This document shows positions 8,079-10,503 of a stretch of DNA of 10,503 nt, piece after piece. The notes below the pieces were generated by a model. The model was given only the letters and a program-made list of their open reading frames with translations. It had not been told where the DNA came from and searched no databases. Position 1 is the first letter of the stretch. The number at the start of each line of letters is the position of its first letter. The stretch comes from Nitrospinaceae bacterium (GTDB taxonomy: Bacteria; Nitrospinota; Nitrospinia; Nitrospinales; VA-1). The translations under genes were made by a program, and so were the position numbers. The DNA lies in the NCBI GenBank assembly GCA_029261675.1, contig JAJDBA010000103.1, forward strand, positions 1 to 10,503, read 5' to 3'.

Positions 8079-8109
8079 TTTTTAATATATTAAAAACTGT
8101 TTTAAAACA
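8079..8109 (-). promoter_or_regulatory. Two abutting perfect palindromes upstream of the barrel/BY-kinase operon
   Basis: TTTTTAATATATTAAAAA (8079-8096) and TGTTTTAAAACA (8098-8109) are each exact palindromes, one base apart, 73 or more bases upstream of the barrel start. On the - strand the first contains TATATT (8084-8089), five of six matches to a -10 box, but no good -35 lies at the right distance (TTGTTT at 15 bases is the best). They could be operators overlapping a promoter. The first is pure A/T, and such palindromes can arise by chance here. Confidence 0.3.
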
Positions 8110-8290
8110 AACTAATCCCAAAACTCAACCCGAGTTAGCAATTAGAGGCATCTTTTAACTAACTTAGCCATAGACTATTCTACTCATTGAGGTTTTGAGC
8201 ACAAATGTAATTCAAAATTTTATTTTCGATCTTAAAAATATAGCTTAAATACTTAAAAAGTCAAGCGTTATTAGAAATCGAGTGGTTCTC

Positions 8291-8318
8291 TTGACATAGA
8301 TATTGTAACCTTTATCAA
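8291..8318 (+). promoter_or_regulatory. Candidate sigma-70 promoter facing the 3' end of the HDOD gene
   Basis: A perfect TTGACA (8291-8296) is followed after 16 bases by TATCAA (8313-8318), four of six matches to TATAAT. It points rightward, into a stretch with no intact gene and then antisense to the HDOD gene. It may drive a small or antisense RNA, or be a relic of a lost gene. Confidence 0.3.
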
Positions 8319-8474
8319 AACAATGAATTAACAAGAAATAAGACAAAAAAGGCTGAAGTATATCGATACGAAGAAGATAATGGAATCGAGAAATACCGTA
8401 TTTCTTAAGTTTGGGAAAGAAAAAAACAATTAGCAGAGGCGCTAAAAATAGAAGATGTAGCCGAAAGCGGGATT

Positions 8475-9308
8475 TCAGCCATAAAACATCTGAAAAACTT
8501 CTTCAAAAGAGTCATTAACGGATGCTTTGATTTCAATAAGTTGTTTTTTTTCTAATTGGAGGAATTCTAGTACTTTACGGCCTAATGGAGGGATAAAAAA
8601 TTCGCCACTTCCACTTAAGCCCATCTCATAAGCTGCAATATCTGCAACATGGACTATGGAAACAAACTTAGGGAACTTGGGAGCCTCTAAAGGATTATGG
8701 TGGTAATGCACGCTCTCTACAAGAGGATCCGACAGTCTCCACCTTTTTAATAATTCTCCACCTACTTGGGCGTGACAAAACCCTATTTCCTCTTGCTCTA
8801 CCTGATAAAGATGCCTGCCTTCATACTCAGATCGGCTCAAACAAGTCCTAGAAATTGCCGAAGCCTCCTTATACATGACCAAACTACCGATATCATGAAG
8901 TAACCCCATCAAATAAAACTTTTCTGAATTGGTTTCTCCAAATAAAACAGCTAACTCTTTGACTATCAAACCACAGGCAATATTGTGCTTCCAGAACATA
9001 TCAAGATTGACCAAATCTTTTGGGATTCCATTGAACTTGCTCATAACAACCGTAGCAAGAGCAAGATCACCCAATTGATCAACACCAAGAATATTCAGAG
9101 CGTGAGCGACAGATTCAACGGACGTAGACAATCCATAAAAAGAACTATTCACTATCCTTAAAAGCCTGCTGGACAAGCCAGAGTCTGCCCGAATAATATC
9201 TGCAAAATCTTGGAATGTGCTTTCAGGGTCTCGAATTGCATCCTTAAGCTTATGGTACACAACAGGTGGAGAGGCCACCTCATTCGTTAAAATATCTTGA
9301 ATTTTCAC
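8475..9308 (-). CDS. HDOD-domain signalling protein
   Basis: This 277-residue cytoplasmic protein consists almost entirely of an HDOD domain (about 8-210), a relative of HD-GYP phosphodiesterases used in signal-transduction and stress or biofilm regulation, usually without proven catalysis. The family start is visible (residues 13-60: PPVVYHKL, RIVNSSFYG), as are the HD-like positions H108 (WKHN), H138-D139 in GLLHDIG, H179 (FCHAQVGG), H203-H204 (HYHHNP) and D223 (HVADIAAYE). The lysine usual after HDIG is serine (S142). No GYP motif, receiver or kinase domain is attached. The start is GTG at 9306-9308, supported by GGAGGG a few bases upstream, and no nearby ATG fits better. It follows the ElyC-like gene by 49 bases and is probably co-transcribed with it. 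Any link to the neighbouring polysaccharide genes is inferred from position only. Confidence 0.92.
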   Translation of the reverse strand: MKIQDILTNEVASPPVVYHKLKDAIRDPESTFQDFADIIRADSGLSSRLLRIVNSSFYGLSTSVESVAHALNILGVDQLGDLALATVVMSKFNGIPKDLVNLDMFWKHNIACGLIVKELAVLFGETNSEKFYLMGLLHDIGSLVMYKEASAISRTCLSRSEYEGRHLYQVEQEEIGFCHAQVGGELLKRWRLSDPLVESVHYHHNPLEAPKFPKFVSIVHVADIAAYEMGLSGSGEFFIPPLGRKVLEFLQLEKKQLIEIKASVNDSFEEVFQMFYG

Positions 9309-9357
9309 CAGCCCTCCATATATCGGAATGCAAATATCTGCTTTACATCATCTTACT

Positions 9358-10164
9358 TTATACTGGACCTGGAAACAACTCTGAGGTTCGCCCTAACAAC
9401 CTGTAATAAATAAGCCCTATCCATTCATAGAGCACATTTGAAACGGCAGATGTTGAAGAAAGTCCCGGGGGAATCCGCAAGGTCAGCTCAAACTTTCCAG
9501 TTGTTTTAAAATCAACAGGGTAAGGGATTACCTCCCAACCTAATTTTCTAAATATGCCCACCGACCTGGGGATATGCCAAGCTGAAGTAATCAGCACCCA
9601 TTTTTCGTCTTTTTGAGGTTTTGCCAACTTAAAAGCATTTTGTGCATTCTCCAATGTGTTTCGGGATTTAGAATCAAATATGACCCGATCGGGATCAAGT
9701 CCCATCTGTTCAAAGAATAATCTGGCGGTAAAAGCCGCTTTATACTCTTGCGCACCTATGGCACCTTGCCCACCAGCATACACAAGTTTCACATCAGAAA
9801 ATCTACGAGCAAGGCTCACAAAAGTTGTCAAGCGTTCTGCAGAATCTACAAGACTAGCTTGGCCTCTCACTTGAGTGAGTTTAGGGCTTTCTGCTCCTCC
9901 CAAAACAATCACTCCATTTATATCTTCGGGAAGAGGTTCAGGAATGGGAAACCTGTTCTCAAGGGGAATCAACAACATACTAGAAATCGGAAAGAGGGAA
10001 AAAAGTATAATAATGGAAGTTGCAATTGTAACCAACCTTCTTCCAAGCTTTTCTCGACCCAAATATAACAAACAGACTCCCACCGATAGAACCAACAACA
10101 AACTTATATCTGGTGAAGCCAGCCGCCAAAAAATTTTTGAGATGATCCAGAGTACCGTATCCAT
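9358..10164 (-). CDS. YdcF/SanA/ElyC-family (DUF218) membrane protein
   Basis: From the ATG at 10164 the protein has 268 residues. A TTG four codons upstream (10176) is possible but has no better ribosome site. In the numbering from the TTG, two membrane helices lie at about 24-39 and 48-66. A DUF218 domain follows, marked by GVIVLGGA (88-95), an ER pair at 114-115, KLVYAGGQG (130-138), SRNTLENA (171-178) and LITSAWHIPRSVGIFRKLG (195-213). The two helices before the DUF218 domain match the ElyC layout better than the soluble YdcF. In E. coli ElyC is tied to peptidoglycan and envelope integrity and SanA to envelope permeability, and the biochemical activity of the family is not settled. The gene is the first of a pair with the HDOD protein and is divergent from the methyltransferase-like gene at the right edge. 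Confidence 0.92.
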   Translation of the reverse strand: MDTVLWIISKIFWRLASPDISLLLVLSVGVCLLYLGREKLGRRLVTIATSIIILFSLFPISSMLLIPLENRFPIPEPLPEDINGVIVLGGAESPKLTQVRGQASLVDSAERLTTFVSLARRFSDVKLVYAGGQGAIGAQEYKAAFTARLFFEQMGLDPDRVIFDSKSRNTLENAQNAFKLAKPQKDEKWVLITSAWHIPRSVGIFRKLGWEVIPYPVDFKTTGKFELTLRIPPGLSSTSAVSNVLYEWIGLIYYRLLGRTSELFPGPV

Positions 10165-10438
10165 TGCAACGCCCAAAAAACAGAAAAGAAAAACCAGCTC
10201 AAGCTAGCAAACAAAACCTTATAACTCAATCATTTAATGATCACCCCCTCGTCACTAAACCGCTTTCGTTTTTTCGAAATTCTGTAAGGAAGTATTTTGT
10301 CTCCCGACAAAAAATAACTATCTATATATAGAATATTTTATATAGAATAATATGTTAAAAATTTAAGTAGGGAACCAGTTCGACTTATAGGGGTGGAAAA
10401 AACTTTTACCACTCTTTTCAACGCTCAGGAGATTTAAT
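10165..10438. promoter_or_regulatory. Divergent intergenic region with several dyads and a direct repeat
   Basis: This gap separates two divergent genes and should hold both promoters. It contains ATCATT-T-AATGAT (10229-10241), TTTCG-TTTTTT-CGAAA (10264-10279) and TTTTGTC-TCCC-GACAAAA (10295-10312), all exact inverted repeats. TATATAGAATA occurs twice in direct orientation (10325-10335 and 10339-10349), and each copy contains the -10-like TAGAAT. CCGACA (10304-10309) with TATAGA (10327-10332) at 17 bases is a weak promoter pair for the rightward gene. None of the dyads has a U-tract, so they are not terminators. Regulator binding is possible but unproven. Confidence 0.35.
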
Positions 10439-10441
10439 GTG
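10427..10441 (+). promoter_or_regulatory. Ribosome binding site and overlapping ATG-TGA / GTG start
   Basis: AGGAG (10427-10431) is the clearest Shine-Dalgarno match on the + strand of the window. An ATG at 10437 is 5 bases away but is followed at once by TGA (10440-10442). The GTG at 10439, 7 bases away and overlapping that ATG, opens the reading frame that runs to the window edge, so GTG is taken as the start. Confidence 0.6.
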
Positions 10442-10503
10442 AAGACCAGTACCGAAATTCGTGAGGACGTTCAAGAATACTACGGCAAAATTCTTAAAAC
10501 TAA
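10439..10503 (+). CDS. N-terminal fragment, possibly a UbiE/ArsM-type methyltransferase (3' truncated by window)
   Basis: Only 21 codons are visible, reading VKTSTEIREDVQEYYGKIL and onward, from a GTG with a good ribosome site. The pattern of an acidic helix ending in V-x-E-x-YGK is typical of the N-terminus of arsenite methyltransferase-like (ArsM) and related SAM-dependent methyltransferases, which start with a short helix of this form before the SAM domain. Too little is present to confirm the family, and the metal-binding cysteines or SAM motif would lie beyond the edge. It is divergent from the ElyC-like gene and has its own upstream region with several dyads. Confidence 0.5.
   Translation, partial: MKTSTEIREDVQEYYGKILKT

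Larger units (their letters stand above)
8031..8474. other. About 440-base intergenic region between barrel operon and HDOD gene
   Basis: No complete gene was found. Near the barrel gene there are two adjacent perfect palindromes (8079-8096 and 8098-8109) and a small inverted repeat AACTC-aaccc-GAGTT (8122-8136). A TTGACA hexamer on the + strand starts at 8291. Downstream of it, a + strand reading frame (8295-8474, continuing as antisense into the HDOD gene) reads protein-like but is broken by TAA 8406-8408 and has no start codon. No rho-independent terminator with a U-tract was seen after the HDOD gene. Confidence 0.6.

Noticed and set aside
8542..8552. Run of eight T on the + strand (A8 in the HDOD gene sense strand) as a programmed frameshift site
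   Set aside because: The HDOD frame is intact through the run and the shift-prone heptamer is not in the correct phase.
9748..10207. Two overlapping + strand frames of 106 and 110 codons
   Set aside because: Both are antisense to the DUF218 gene with its conserved motifs, and neither looks like a protein family.
10295..10312. TTTTGTC-TCCC-GACAAAA hairpin as a terminator
   Set aside because: The stem is AT-rich, no U-tract follows on either strand, and it lies upstream of divergent genes.

Overview
The window looks like chromosomal DNA from a Gram-negative bacterium. It encodes an outer-membrane beta-barrel with a signal peptide and a C-terminal phenylalanine, a Wzc-type inner-membrane tyrosine kinase, an HDOD signalling protein and a YdcF/ElyC-type envelope protein. 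The DNA is AT-rich by eye, especially between genes, and many starts have weak Shine-Dalgarno sequences. The species cannot be named from this alone. There are no tRNA, rRNA, CRISPR or insertion-sequence signatures.

Left part (1-4294, + strand): the tail of a probable sugar O-methyltransferase, then a 460-base AT-rich gap without a gene, then four tightly packed genes. These are a DegT/StrS-type PLP sugar aminotransferase, the two halves of a split transketolase (stop and start overlap in ATGA), and a small monotopic phosphoglycosyl transferase of the WcaJ/PglC class, 3 bases downstream. The set reads as the end of a surface-polysaccharide operon: make an unusual amino and possibly branched sugar, then load the first sugar phosphate onto undecaprenyl phosphate.

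Middle part (4317-8030, - strand, convergent with the first block): an operon of a BBP2_2-like outer-membrane barrel followed by a polysaccharide co-polymerase fused to a BY-kinase with a tyrosine-rich tail. These are chain-length control and export parts for the same kind of polymer. No Wza-type export protein, flippase or polymerase lies in the window. The upstream gap (8031-8474) carries two adjacent perfect palindromes and a good promoter-like sequence facing the other way.

Right part (8475-10503): an HDOD-domain protein and a DUF218/ElyC-like membrane protein, both on the - strand and probably co-transcribed. A gap with several dyads follows. The window ends in the first 21 codons of a divergent + strand gene whose start resembles UbiE/ArsM-type methyltransferases.

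The coherent story is an exopolysaccharide or O-antigen-like locus. The most notable points are the split transketolase inside the sugar block and the barrel/BY-kinase pair lacking a visible Wza partner.
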